64,000 nucleotides of DNA from an uncultured Alistipes sp. (lineage in GTDB: Bacteria; Bacteroidota; Bacteroidia; Bacteroidales; Rikenellaceae). The notes under the pieces are model-generated. The model did no database searches, was not told the origin of the DNA, and was given only the letters and a program-made list of their open reading frames with translations. Positions 25,567 through 38,326 of this stretch are shown here, piece by piece (positions within the stretch are counted from its first letter, which is position 1; each line of letters starts with the position of its first letter). The position numbers and the translations under genes were made by a program. Location of the stretch: NCBI GenBank assembly GCA_947591475.1, contig CANQDE010000004.1, positions 124,001-188,000 on the forward strand, given 5' to 3'.

Positions 25567-28500
25567 ATGACCAAACATCTGCTAACTTCATTCGTATTGT
25601 CCTTGTTGACAACGGTCTCCGTATGTGCACAGAATATCTCCGTGCACGGTACGGTACTGTCGAAAACCGACAATCTGCCCTTGATCGGCGTCGCTGTAAT
25701 CTCCGATGCCGATGGCACCGGTGTCGCTACCGACATCGACGGTAAATTCATCCTCAATGTTCCGGCCAACACCACCGTCTCCTTCTCTTATATCGGGTAC
25801 AAGCCCCTGACGATCGACGCTACGGCCGAAGAACTGACCCTCTATTTGGAAGAGGAGGCCTCGCAACTCGACGAAGTGGTGGTGGTCGGTTACTCCGTAC
25901 AGCGCAAAGCCGACCTGACGGGTTCCGTATCGGTCGTGAACACCAAAGACATCACGACCTCGGCTTCGACCGACCCGATGCGCGCCCTGCAAGGCAAGGT
26001 CGCAGGTATGACCATTACCACCGACGGTTCGCCCGTCGGAACGGGTACGGTGCGAATTCGCGGTATGGGTTCCTTCAACGCTTCGCAAGACCCGCTCTAT
26101 GTGATCGACGGCGTACCCACGACAACGGCGCTGAATACCCTCAACATGAACGATATAGAGAGCATGCAGGTATTGAAGGACGCCGCTTCTGCTTCCATCT
26201 ACGGTTCGCGGGCCGCAAACGGTGTGATTATCATCACGACCAAGCAGGGTAAAAAGGGCGAAGGCGGCGTTCATGTCGATTTCTCGGCCAGCTGGACGGC
26301 GCAGTTTTACAACAACCAGTCGAAAATGTCGCTGCTCAACACCCAAGGTTATGCAACGGCCATGGCACAGGCCGCCTTGAACGACGGCATGGATCCCGTG
26401 GCATACGCATCCAATTACGGGCTGAATCTCAATGCTCCGGAAGGTTTGCCCATTCGGGTTTACAATCCTGCGACCGGCGGCTATGCCGACTATCTCGTAA
26501 ACGGCCGTTACGACGGATACATCAACCCCGCAAAGACGATGCGGGCCTCCGATACCGACTGGCTCAAAGCAATCTCCCGCACGGGATTCATGCACAATTA
26601 CGATGTTTCGCTCTCGCGGGCGAACGAAAACAGCAGTTCGCTTTTCTCCGTCGGATACAAGAAGAACAGCGGTATTCTGAAATACACCGAGTTCGAAAGT
26701 ATTTCGGGCCGCATCAACAATTCGTTCAATCTGGGCAAGTATGTAACCGTCGGCGAGAACTTCACGATGACCTACTCCAATCAGGTGGACTGCCAGCCGC
26801 TGGAAAATGCGTTGAAAATGGCGCCCACGGTACCGGTGTACGAAGAGGACGGTGAGACGTTCAGCGGTCCCGTCGGCAGCATGAGCGACCGTCAGAATCC
26901 GTTGCGCGAACTCTACCACAACCGCGACAACCGGCTCAAAATCTGGCGTATGTTCGGAAATGCCTACGTCGATGTCAAACCGTTCAAGGGATTCGTCTTC
27001 CGTTCGAATTTCGGCTTGGATTTCGATGCGGCGTTCATCCACTCCTATAATTATACGTTCCACAGCGACATCGTGAACAACGATACCAATTCGACGACGC
27101 TTTCGCAGGCCAACGACTCGAAAATCATGTGGTCGAACACCATCAACTACGATTTCAGCTTTGCGGACAAGCACCATTTCCACGTGCTGGCCGGTTCCGA
27201 GATTTTCCGCCAGACGCGGGTCGATTTCGCGGCCTACAACGAGGATTACGCCTTGGAAGACCCCGATTACATGTGGCCCGACGCTTCCACAGGCGTGGAA
27301 CGTGCGACCGGCAACCGCTCGGCCTACGCACTGGCGTCGTTCTTCGGCAAAGTGGATTACAACTACGATGACCTTCTGCTGGCTTCGTTCACGATTCGTT
27401 ACGACGGTTCGTCGCGTTTCGGCCGCAACAACCGCTACGGTACCTTCCCCTCGGCAACGCTGGGCTACCGTTTGTCGAAGCACATCGACCGCGACTGGCT
27501 CGATGATTTGAAACTGCGCCTTTCGTGGGGAAAGACCGGTAATCAGGCCATCTCCAACACGGCACGCTATGCCCTCTATGTGGCCGACTACGGCAACGAC
27601 CGCATGACTTCGACCGCCTATGACATCTTGTTGCAGCAGTCGGGCATCTTCCCTTCGGGATACATCGCTTCGCAGTCCGAGAACCCCAATCTCAAATGGG
27701 AGACCACGATTCAGTACAATGTCGGTATCGACTTCTCGTTCCTGCGCAACCGGCTGACCGGTACGATCGACGCCTACATCAAGGATGTGAAGGATATGTT
27801 GATTAATCCGGCCTATCTGGGCGCTATGGGTGAAGGCGGTGCTTCGTGGTTGAACGGGCCTTCGCTGCGAAACCAAGGTATGGAGTTCACCATCGGTTGG
27901 CGCGACCGGCGTGCAAACGGCTTCTCCTATGCGATCAATGCCAATCTCGACTTCTACCGGAACCGAGTAACGTACCTGCCCTCCACTACGACCGGTTCGT
28001 ATGTCCACACCACGACGGAGAACCTCGTCGAATCCCGCCGTCCCTACGGGTCGATCGTGGGATACGTCGTCGACGGGCTCTTCCAGTCGCGCGAGGAGGT
28101 GCTCGCTTCCGGACAGGACAATGCCCGTGTCGGAGGCCTTCGCTATGCCGACTTGAACGGCGATGGGCGCATCACGGCCGACGACCAGACGTGGATTTTC
28201 AACCCCGTGCCCGATTTTTCGGCCGGTTTGAATGTCGAGCTGTCCTACAAGAATTTCGACTTTTCGATGTTCTGGCAAGGCGTCTTCGGACAGGATGTTT
28301 ACAATGACCAGAAATTCCAGACCGACTTCTGGAGCATCACCGATGCCGGTTCCAATAAGGGCGATCGTCTGCTGGGGGCATGGAGACCCGACAACACCGC
28401 TTCGACGATTCCGGCGCTTACGACCAACAACACCAGCGACGAAGGCCGCACTTCGACCTACTTCGTGGAAAACGGTTCGTATGCCAAGCTGCGCACCTTG

Positions 28501-28689
28501 CAGATCGGGTACAATCTGCCCGAAAGAATCGTGGCGAAACTTCACATGAGAAATGCCCGCGTGTACGTTTCCGGCAACAACCTGCTGACCGTCAAGAGCA
28601 GCGGCTTGACCTGCTCCGATCCCGAAAATCCCCGTTGGGCCTATCCGCATTCCACGTCGGTAACTTTCGGTATTCAAATCGGTTTCTGA
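25567..28689 (+). CDS. SusC-like TonB-dependent fructan importer
   Basis: The protein has 1040 residues. The signal peptide ends at VCAQ. It has a carboxypeptidase-regulatory-like domain (SVHGTVLSKTDNLPLIGVAV), a TonB-box-like DEVVVVGYSV, a plug (MQVLKDAASASIYGSRAANGV) and a beta-barrel ending SVTFGIQIGF. It is the first gene of the susC-susD-DUF4960 operon. The fructan role is inferred from the linked GH32, fructokinase, DUF4960 lipoprotein and HTCS, an arrangement known from the Bacteroides levan/inulin loci. Confidence 0.92.
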   Translation: MTKHLLTSFVLSLLTTVSVCAQNISVHGTVLSKTDNLPLIGVAVISDADGTGVATDIDGKFILNVPANTTVSFSYIGYKPLTIDATAEELTLYLEEEASQLDEVVVVGYSVQRKADLTGSVSVVNTKDITTSASTDPMRALQGKVAGMTITTDGSPVGTGTVRIRGMGSFNASQDPLYVIDGVPTTTALNTLNMNDIESMQVLKDAASASIYGSRAANGVIIITTKQGKKGEGGVHVDFSASWTAQFYNNQSKMSLLNTQGYATAMAQAALNDGMDPVAYASNYGLNLNAPEGLPIRVYNPATGGYADYLVNGRYDGYINPAKTMRASDTDWLKAISRTGFMHNYDVSLSRANENSSSLFSVGYKKNSGILKYTEFESISGRINNSFNLGKYVTVGENFTMTYSNQVDCQPLENALKMAPTVPVYEEDGETFSGPVGSMSDRQNPLRELYHNRDNRLKIWRMFGNAYVDVKPFKGFVFRSNFGLDFDAAFIHSYNYTFHSDIVNNDTNSTTLSQANDSKIMWSNTINYDFSFADKHHFHVLAGSEIFRQTRVDFAAYNEDYALEDPDYMWPDASTGVERATGNRSAYALASFFGKVDYNYDDLLLASFTIRYDGSSRFGRNNRYGTFPSATLGYRLSKHIDRDWLDDLKLRLSWGKTGNQAISNTARYALYVADYGNDRMTSTAYDILLQQSGIFPSGYIASQSENPNLKWETTIQYNVGIDFSFLRNRLTGTIDAYIKDVKDMLINPAYLGAMGEGGASWLNGPSLRNQGMEFTIGWRDRRANGFSYAINANLDFYRNRVTYLPSTTTGSYVHTTTENLVESRRPYGSIVGYVVDGLFQSREEVLASGQDNARVGGLRYADLNGDGRITADDQTWIFNPVPDFSAGLNVELSYKNFDFSMFWQGVFGQDVYNDQKFQTDFWSITDAGSNKGDRLLGAWRPDNTASTIPALTTNNTSDEGRTSTYFVENGSYAKLRTLQIGYNLPERIVAKLHMRNARVYVSGNNLLTVKSSGLTCSDPENPRWAYPHSTSVTFGIQIGF

Positions 28690-28736
28690 CCTCAGACGGA
28701 CAACATTATCCAATGACCTTATAAACCAAAAGCATC

Positions 28737-30479
28737 ATGAAACTTATCAAAAATATGACGATGGCGGTCATGGCAAGCCTTGCCGTCGCCTCGTGCAACG
28801 ACTTTATCGATGTCCCGCCGACGGGCGTTATCGACGGGAATAAGGCCTACGCCCAACCCGAGAAAATGGTTATGGCTGCCTATGCGGCGCTCGGAGACTG
28901 CTGGTATAACTATCCGTTCAACCTGATGCCCTACGGCGACATCTCGTCCGACGACTGCTACAAGGGCGGCGGCGGCTTGTCCGACACGGGTTATCATCCG
29001 ATGGAGATATGGACGACGCTGACTTCGCGTCCGGGCGAACTCGACGAATTGTGGTATCGTCTCTACTGCGGCATTTCGCGTTGCAACCGCGCCTTGGTGG
29101 CGCTCGAAGAGAACGGCGAAAGCGTGCTCGGTGCAGAGGTCGCCGCACGCCGCGCAGCCGAAGTCCACTTCCTTCGTGGACACTTCTATTTCAAACTGCT
29201 GACCGTCTTCCGCAAAATTCCGTGGATCGACGAGGAGGTTTTCAAAAACAACCTCCACGAGAAGACCCGCAACGATGAATTTACCTATGAGGAACTGTTC
29301 GCGAAGGTTATTCATGAGTTCGAAATCGCCTATGAAACGCTTCCCGACGAGGCTCCCGACGGCGGAGGCCGCACGAACCGCATCGCCGCAGCCGCCTACT
29401 TGGCCAAATGTTATCTGACGATTGCGTGGGGCGACGGTTACGAAGCGACGAACGGTGTGTCGCACATCAATCCGGAGTACATGAAGAAGGTCTTAGAGTA
29501 CACCGAAGTGGTCGAAAAGTCGCGTTTCGGTTATCTGGAAGATTTCGGCGACATTTTCCTGCCGGAGAACAAGAATTCGAAGGAGTCCGTATTCGCCGTA
29601 CAGACTTCGGATTACAGCGAAGACCACACCACCTTCGGACGTGCCAACTGGTCGAATATGCTCAACGGTTGCTGGGGCATGTGGTCATGCGGCTGGGATT
29701 TCCACAAGCCCTCGCAGAATCTGGTGAACGCCTTCAAGACCGAAAACGGGCTTCCGATGTTTGACCACTACAACGACCGCACCGATTATCCCGAACAGGG
29801 CGTAGCGTCGTCGCAAAAGTGGGATCCGCGTCTGTTCCATACGGTCGGCATGCCTACGTGGCCTTACAAATACGAAGCCGACCACATGATGACTACCGAC
29901 AATTCGCGTACTCCCAACACCTACGGTTACTATACCTCGCTCAAAGAGGTTCCGCAGCGTTCGAAAGGCGAGACGTTCAACGGTTCGTGGCAGGCATTCG
30001 CTATGAACGACTATGTGTTCCGCTATACCGACGTGATGCTGATGCGGGCCGAGGCATTGGTCGAACTCGACCGGCTGCCCGAAGCGCTCGCCATCGTCAA
30101 CGACATCCGCACCCGTGCGAAGAACTCCATCGACAAGCACATCGGATACGCCAAAGACCGATGCGAGATTTCGACCTATCCCACCGGCTACTTTACCAGC
30201 AAGGAGATCGGCCGCAAGTGCGTGCAGTGGGAGCGTCGGCTGGAAATGGCGATGGAGAACGACCGTTATTTCTCGTTGCGCCGCTGGGGAATCGCTTCAA
30301 AGACGCTGAACGCCTATTTCGAGACGGAAAAGAACGTGGTGTACAAGAAGCAGAAGTATGCCGAATATCTGAACGAGGCGCACTATACGCCCGACAAGAA
30401 CGAGTTCTGGCCCGTGCCGTACAACCAGCTCTACTATGTGCCGAAGCTTTACACCCAGAACAAGAACTACAACGACTAA
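28737..30479 (+). CDS. SusD-like fructan-binding lipoprotein
   Basis: This 580-residue protein has the lipobox AVASC (Cys20) followed by NDFIDVPPTG. SusD-type helices and the C-terminal CVQWERRLEMAMENDRYFSLRRWG segment are clear. It lies 47 bp after its SusC partner. It should bind fructan oligosaccharides over the SusC pore. Length and organisation match levan-locus SusD proteins. Confidence 0.92.
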   Translation: MKLIKNMTMAVMASLAVASCNDFIDVPPTGVIDGNKAYAQPEKMVMAAYAALGDCWYNYPFNLMPYGDISSDDCYKGGGGLSDTGYHPMEIWTTLTSRPGELDELWYRLYCGISRCNRALVALEENGESVLGAEVAARRAAEVHFLRGHFYFKLLTVFRKIPWIDEEVFKNNLHEKTRNDEFTYEELFAKVIHEFEIAYETLPDEAPDGGGRTNRIAAAAYLAKCYLTIAWGDGYEATNGVSHINPEYMKKVLEYTEVVEKSRFGYLEDFGDIFLPENKNSKESVFAVQTSDYSEDHTTFGRANWSNMLNGCWGMWSCGWDFHKPSQNLVNAFKTENGLPMFDHYNDRTDYPEQGVASSQKWDPRLFHTVGMPTWPYKYEADHMMTTDNSRTPNTYGYYTSLKEVPQRSKGETFNGSWQAFAMNDYVFRYTDVMLMRAEALVELDRLPEALAIVNDIRTRAKNSIDKHIGYAKDRCEISTYPTGYFTSKEIGRKCVQWERRLEMAMENDRYFSLRRWGIASKTLNAYFETEKNVVYKKQKYAEYLNEAHYTPDKNEFWPVPYNQLYYVPKLYTQNKNYND

Positions 30480-30503
30480 CAACCCCTTAAAAACCGCAAA
30501 GCA

Positions 30504-32009
30504 ATGAAAATTTGGAAATATATGGTTCTGGCGCTGTTCTGCGTCGTAGCGGCGGCGTGTCAGGACAAGGAGATAGAGATTGCAGCCCCTGCGATCGAAC
30601 CGATCGACGCATCGCTTATTTCGGGACAACTCGTAGGCAACGACTACGTGTGGACGTGGACGGTTCCGCAGCAGGACTTGAAGATGCAGGTAAGCGTTTA
30701 TCAAGGGACGACGATCCGCAGCACGGAGACGGTCGGCGGGAATACCTATACCCATCGGAATGTCGATACGAATATCGAATATACCTACGTCTTCAAACTG
30801 ACCGACGGCACGAATGTTTCGCTCGGTGTAACGAAGAATTATCTGCGGGAGGGCGCTACGCCCGTAAGCGGCGTAACGATGTCGCAGGTCGACAAGGTGG
30901 GCGGATACGATGCGCAGGTAACATGGACGGCCAGTCCCGATGCCGACAACGTATCGTTCTCGGCGACCAACGGGAGCCGGAATATCCGCGAAACCCTGCC
31001 GAACACGGTTACATCCTACCTCATCGAGGATGTCCTTGACGGCGAGGAGTGGAACATCGAACTGGTCGCCGGCAACAGCAAGGGCGTTGCGCTTCCTGCG
31101 ACCGCCTCGTTGCGCATCGGCAAAACCACCATCGGGTTCCTGAGCGAATATGCCACCGTCGAAGAGTTGCAGGAAAAGGGCGACGACGACGAAATTTCGG
31201 CATGGCTGTGGCTTACGAGCGAATATGCTTCGGCACGCTATGTCTACTTCGGCGATATCCAATCGACGGCCGACCTCGACCCGTACCGTGTGCTGTTCTG
31301 GATTCGCGACGTTGAGGACGGCCGCAACGGCGACACGTTGTTCGATATGCCGGCCGTGGTGGATGCCGCCACCCCGTATGTCAGCGAATGGTATAAAAAC
31401 GGCGGCAGCCTGCTGCTGTGGAGCCATGCGACGCCTTATATCGCGGCTTTGGGGCGTCTCGAAAAAGAGTTGCTTCTCTCCAACGACCGCAACATCAGCA
31501 CCGGTCGCGGAGGTTACAATGGCGATACATGGAAGATTGCCGTCGAACTTTATCCGGGCAAACGTTTCAAGAAGGATGCTTCGTCGCACCCGATGTTCAA
31601 AGGGCTCGATTACGAAACGACCGCCGATACGAAACTCATCGCTGTGAAGGGCCCCGGCTGGACCGAAGACCACAACTGCCTTTATTTCAATATCCCGTCG
31701 AAATTGACCGGCCTCGGCGATCAGGAAGAAGCCTGCTACAATGCGATTGTCAATCAATACGGCATCATTCCGCTGGCGACATGGGATTCGCAAATCGACT
31801 TCGTATCGCAACTCAATATCTGGGAGGCACAGCAGGGCAACACCGACTTCAAGGGTACGATCATCTGCATGGGCAACGGAGGCTGCGAGTTCTCGATGCG
31901 CAATGACGACGGAAGTGCCGATGTCTCGGCTCATCCCTCCAACAATAGCTATCAAGACAACATCCTGAAAATGGCGAAAAATGCCCTCGAATACCTCAAA
32001 ACACGCTGA
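30504..32009 (+). CDS. DUF4960-type surface glycan-binding lipoprotein
   Basis: The protein has 501 residues with the lipobox AAAC (Cys19). Residues ~30-210 look like two fibronectin-type or immunoglobulin-like beta-sandwich modules (for example NDYVWTWTVPQQ and YDAQVTWTASPDADNV). Residues ~215-500 resemble DUF4960, the domain of the levan-binding surface lipoprotein encoded next to SusC/D in Bacteroides. It begins 24 bp after susD. It probably captures fructan at the cell surface. Ligand choice (levan or inulin) cannot be read from the sequence. Confidence 0.82.
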   Translation: MKIWKYMVLALFCVVAAACQDKEIEIAAPAIEPIDASLISGQLVGNDYVWTWTVPQQDLKMQVSVYQGTTIRSTETVGGNTYTHRNVDTNIEYTYVFKLTDGTNVSLGVTKNYLREGATPVSGVTMSQVDKVGGYDAQVTWTASPDADNVSFSATNGSRNIRETLPNTVTSYLIEDVLDGEEWNIELVAGNSKGVALPATASLRIGKTTIGFLSEYATVEELQEKGDDDEISAWLWLTSEYASARYVYFGDIQSTADLDPYRVLFWIRDVEDGRNGDTLFDMPAVVDAATPYVSEWYKNGGSLLLWSHATPYIAALGRLEKELLLSNDRNISTGRGGYNGDTWKIAVELYPGKRFKKDASSHPMFKGLDYETTADTKLIAVKGPGWTEDHNCLYFNIPSKLTGLGDQEEACYNAIVNQYGIIPLATWDSQIDFVSQLNIWEAQQGNTDFKGTIICMGNGGCEFSMRNDDGSADVSAHPSNNSYQDNILKMAKNALEYLKTR

Positions 32010-32058
32010 TCCATAGGCTGCACCGATGACCGGTTCGACGGTACAGCTGTCGGAAAGC

Positions 32059-32089
32059 GAGCCGATGCAACAAATAGTTGCATCGGCTC
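32059..32089. terminator. Bidirectional hairpin between the fructan operon and the HTCS gene
   Basis: A perfect 13-bp stem GAGCCGATGCAAC/GTTGCATCGGCTC with an AAATA loop sits in the convergent spacer. The T-run is weak (TCGTTT), but position and symmetry suit termination of both converging transcripts. Confidence 0.65.
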
Positions 32090-32093
32090 TCGT

Positions 32094-34862
<2,769 letters not shown>

Positions 34863-34880
34863 TTTTTCGTCCGTATAATA

Positions 34881-34911
34881 CAAATATACGTCTTTTTTCC
34901 TTTCTATCAAA
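34881..34911 (-). promoter_or_regulatory. Promoter for the HTCS gene
   Basis: TTTG (34908-34911), a 19-bp spacer and TATATTTG (34881-34888) on the minus strand match the full Bacteroidota consensus. Transcription would start near 34875, giving a very short leader before 34862. Confidence 0.8.
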
Positions 34912-34977
34912 ATGGTACGGAAATTTCGATTCTTCGAAAAAAAGCAATTTTATACTTCTATGTATCGACGGCTCGGA

Positions 34978-35100
34978 AACTCGGTTCATTTCGGTCGCCC
35001 GACCGAAGCCCCCGCCAAGGCGGGGGTGCGGGGGTGGGTCAAATCTGCAAACGTCGCCTCCGGCGACGAGCACCGAGGGGCGGATTCGAAAATCCGGAGC
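34978..35100 (+). repeat. Dispersed structured repeat, family B, copy 2
   Basis: Hairpin A (35009-35026, CCCCCGCC/GGCGGGGG) is followed by GGGGGTGGGTCAAATCTGCA and hairpin B (35053-35067, GTCGCC-TCC-GGCGAC). A third stem CGGATT/AATCCG lies at 35081-35096. It occupies the HTCS-GH32 divergent spacer (34863-35266) together with the two promoters. Confidence 0.7.
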
Positions 35101-35200
35101 AGCGGGTACATAAACGTATATAACCGTAAAAAAGCCTATCCATGTAACATTCGAAACAGACAATGAACGATTTTTGATAGGTTCGTCGTACTCGGTGGGC

Positions 35201-35208
35201 TATCTTTG
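35201..35208 (+). promoter_or_regulatory. -7 box for the GH32-permease-fructokinase operon
   Basis: TATCTTTG, identical to the box in front of the fructan susC, lies 59 bp before the GH32 start. No good -33 element is seen at the usual distance. The shared weak architecture of the two promoters suggests common activation by the HTCS. Confidence 0.55.
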
Positions 35209-35266
35209 CAATCGGAAGTTTTCACGAGAGACTTCCGAATACCGAACCTAAAAAACCGACTGCCTA

Positions 35267-37093
35267 ATGAATCTGCTTGCACACTTTGCAACCCTTGTCG
35301 CCGTTGGCGGAATAACGGCAAGCGCCTCCGCTCAAACGCTCGATATCCGGCATACCGCGCCCGATAATACATTGGTGCGCACGACTGCCGATGCCCACTA
35401 CCTGCTGCTTCCCGTCGAAGACGATGCCCCCGATGCACGGATCGAGGTGTTGGACGGGGGTGCGATCGTCCGCACGTTCTATGTGCGGCTGGCTCAGCAT
35501 GCCGTGGATTACACGGTGCCTTTCGACTTGACGCCCTACGCCGGTCGGGAAATCCTATTCAATATCGTAGGCGAGGTCCCTTTGCGCCCGCATCAAATGG
35601 AGAAATTCGTCTGCTGGAAGGCCCTGCGCCTCGCCGATGCGTTCGACACCGCAAACCGCGAGAAATACCGCCCCGTCTATCATCATACGCCGCTCTACGG
35701 TTGGATGAACGACCCCAACGGCATGTTCTGGAAAGATGGGGCGTGGCACCTCTGTTTCCAGTATAATCCCTACGGGTCGAAGTGGCAGAACATGACGTGG
35801 GGGCACTCCGTAAGCCCTGACCTCATGCACTGGACGCAGGAACCCTCCGTCCTCGAACCCGACGGCTTGGGCAGCGTATTCAGCGGCAGTGCTGCGGTCG
35901 ATTCAGCCAATACGGCCGGATTCGGGGCCGGTGCCGTCGTCGCCCTCTTTACCTCGGCAGGAAAAAGTCAGGTGCAAAGTCTGGCTTACAGCACCGATGG
36001 CGGAGCGACCTTTACCCGCTATGCCGCCAATCCGGTCATCGTAACCGAACACGAAGCCCGCGATCCGAAAATTTTCTGGAACGAGCGGCTCGGCAAATGG
36101 AACCTCATTCTGGCTCACGCTCTCGACCGCGAGATGTTGATTTATTCCTCGCCCGATTTGAAAAACTGGCGTTTCGAGAGTGCGTTCGGACGCGGATACG
36201 GCTGTCAGAAAGGGGTTTGGGAGTGTCCCGACCTTTTCGAACTCCCCGTGCGCGGCACGCATGAAAAGAAATGGGTGCTGATTTGCAACATCAACCCGGG
36301 AGGCCCCTTCGGCGGTGGTGCCACGCAATACTTTGTCGGCGACTTCGACGGACACCGTTTCGTGTGCGATATGCATCCCGACGAAACCCTGTGGATGGAC
36401 TACGGCAAGGATCACTATGCCGCCGTTACATGGAGCGATGCCCCTGACAACCGCCGCACGGCCATCGCATGGATGAGCAACTGGGAGTATGCCGACGTGG
36501 TGCCGACCCTGCAATTCCGCAGCGCCAACACCTTGCCGCGCGACTTGGAGCTTTTCCGTCTGCCCAACGGTTCGCTGCGTCTTGGCGTAAAACCGGCGAA
36601 AGAGGTGGAGAGCCTGCGTCGCGGTAAAACGACCTTCCCTGCGGCGACACTCTCCGCATCGCCTGTCGTCTGCACCTTGCCGGCGGAGGCGGACGGGGTG
36701 TGCGAAATCGAACTTGCGCTGGATTTCGGTCATGCCCGAAAAATAGACCTCGTTCTCTCGAACGAAGCGGGGGAGTCGGTTCGGATGACCTGCGACGTAC
36801 ACGACGCGAAGAAGCGAACGTTTGCCATGTACCGTCAACAAAGCGGAGCGACGGATTTCAGCCTCGCTTTTCCGGCGACGACCGTGGCACCTATGCTTCA
36901 AACAGGACACAAATGCACGCTACGCATCTTTCTCGACCGCTGTTCGGTCGAGGTGTTCGGAGCGAACGGCGAATTTGCCATGACCAATTTGGTTTTCCCG
37001 TCTTCGCCCTACACATCGCTGGCCTTGTCGGCCGAAGGAGGAGCCGCCCGCGTGGAGCAGCTGACGGTCTATCCGCTCGGAGGCGCCGAATGA
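35267..37093 (+). CDS. GH32 fructan hydrolase (exo-acting fructanase/levanase/inulinase type)
   Basis: The protein has 608 residues. The signal peptide ends near SASAQ, a signal peptidase I site, so it is probably periplasmic. Residues ~25-110 form an extra N-terminal beta-sandwich of the DUF4980 type common before Bacteroidota GH32. The catalytic propeller has WMNDPNG (nucleophile Asp149), RDP (Asp266) and EC (acid/base Glu319), followed by the C-terminal GH32 sandwich (RIFLDRCSVEVFG). It should release fructose from fructan oligosaccharides. It leads an operon with the permease and fructokinase. Confidence 0.93.
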   Translation: MNLLAHFATLVAVGGITASASAQTLDIRHTAPDNTLVRTTADAHYLLLPVEDDAPDARIEVLDGGAIVRTFYVRLAQHAVDYTVPFDLTPYAGREILFNIVGEVPLRPHQMEKFVCWKALRLADAFDTANREKYRPVYHHTPLYGWMNDPNGMFWKDGAWHLCFQYNPYGSKWQNMTWGHSVSPDLMHWTQEPSVLEPDGLGSVFSGSAAVDSANTAGFGAGAVVALFTSAGKSQVQSLAYSTDGGATFTRYAANPVIVTEHEARDPKIFWNERLGKWNLILAHALDREMLIYSSPDLKNWRFESAFGRGYGCQKGVWECPDLFELPVRGTHEKKWVLICNINPGGPFGGGATQYFVGDFDGHRFVCDMHPDETLWMDYGKDHYAAVTWSDAPDNRRTAIAWMSNWEYADVVPTLQFRSANTLPRDLELFRLPNGSLRLGVKPAKEVESLRRGKTTFPAATLSASPVVCTLPAEADGVCEIELALDFGHARKIDLVLSNEAGESVRMTCDVHDAKKRTFAMYRQQSGATDFSLAFPATTVAPMLQTGHKCTLRIFLDRCSVEVFGANGEFAMTNLVFPSSPYTSLALSAEGGAARVEQLTVYPLGGAE

Positions 37094-37126
37094 TACGACA
37101 ACCAACGTAAAAAACAGAAATAGATC

Positions 37127-38314
37127 ATGAAAACCGAAACTTCAACCGTCTCGCCGAAACATTCGGTTTTGGCGCAGATGATTCCCGTGATGCTGTGCTT
37201 TTTCGCCATGGGATTCGTCGATCTCGTCGGCACGGCATCCAACTACGTTCAAAAAGATCTGGGACTGACCGATGCGCAGGCCAACCTTTTCCCTTCGCTG
37301 GTGTTCTTCTGGTTCTTGATTTTCTCCGTGCCGACCGGCCTGTTGATGAACCGCATCGGGCGCAAGAACACCGTATTGCTCTCGTTGGGCGTAACTTTGG
37401 TGTCGCTCATCGTGCCGATGTTCGGCGAAGGGTTCGCCGTGATGCTCATCGCCTTCTCGTTGCTCGGCATCGGCAACGCCTTGATGCAGACCTCGCTCAA
37501 TCCGTTAGTCAGCAATCTGATCGCCCCCTCGCATCTGGCTTCGACGCTTACTTTCGGGCAATTCGTCAAGGCCATCGCCTCGTTCCTTGCTCCCATCATC
37601 GCCGCATGGGGCGCCACGACGATGCTGCCTACGGGCAATTTGGGCTGGCGTATGCTCTTCCCGGTTTATGCCGTCGTCTGCCTCCTTTCGATCGCGGCAC
37701 TCGGCATGACCCACATCGAGGAGGAGAAAGCCGACAAGGCATCGGGATTCGGAGACTGCCTGCGGCTGCTCGGACATCCGTTTATTTTGCTCTGCTTCCT
37801 CGGCATCATCTGCCACGTCGGCATCGACGTCGGAACCAACGCGACCGCCCCGAAATTGCTGATCGAACGTCAGGGCATGGCGCTCGAAGCGGCCGGATTC
37901 GCTACGAGTATCTATTTCATCTGCCGCACGGCAGGGAGTTTGCTCGGCGCCATCATCCTCCGCAAGGTTTCGGCCCGCACGTTCTTCGGCATCAGCGTCG
38001 TCATGATGTTAGCCGCCATGCTGCTGCTCTTCGTGGGTCATTCGCAGGCCATGCTCTACACCGGCATCGCCTTGATCGGACTGGGCAACTCCAACATCTT
38101 CCCCATCATCTTCGCACAGGCGCTCAATACCCTGCCCGAAAAGAAAAACGAAGTTTCGGGTCTGATGATTATGGGCCTTTTCGGCGGTACGGTCTTCCCG
38201 TTGGCCATGGGCATCGCAAGCGACGCATTGGGCGGGCAGTACGGGGCTGTCGGCGTCATGACGGCCGGTGTCATCTACCTGCTTTTCTATCTGACGAAAA
38301 TCAACCGCAACTAA
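37127..38314 (+). CDS. MFS sugar permease (FucP-like), probable fructose importer
   Basis: This 395-residue protein has about 12 hydrophobic segments. It shows the major-facilitator signature RIGRKN after the second segment and FucP-like features such as GFVDLVGTASNYVQKDLGLT and LGIGNALMQTSLNPLVSN. It should carry monosaccharide across the inner membrane. It lies 33 bp after GH32 and 12 bp before the fructokinase. The equivalent position in the Bacteroides levan locus is held by a fructose permease. Confidence 0.88.
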   Translation: MKTETSTVSPKHSVLAQMIPVMLCFFAMGFVDLVGTASNYVQKDLGLTDAQANLFPSLVFFWFLIFSVPTGLLMNRIGRKNTVLLSLGVTLVSLIVPMFGEGFAVMLIAFSLLGIGNALMQTSLNPLVSNLIAPSHLASTLTFGQFVKAIASFLAPIIAAWGATTMLPTGNLGWRMLFPVYAVVCLLSIAALGMTHIEEEKADKASGFGDCLRLLGHPFILLCFLGIICHVGIDVGTNATAPKLLIERQGMALEAAGFATSIYFICRTAGSLLGAIILRKVSARTFFGISVVMMLAAMLLLFVGHSQAMLYTGIALIGLGNSNIFPIIFAQALNTLPEKKNEVSGLMIMGLFGGTVFPLAMGIASDALGGQYGAVGVMTAGVIYLLFYLTKINRN

Positions 38315-38326
38315 TTCACGAAAACC

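Noticed and set aside
34863..34910. N-terminal extension of the HTCS
   Set aside because: It would begin upstream of the perfectly spaced promoter, and the added residues precede a normal hydrophobic start.
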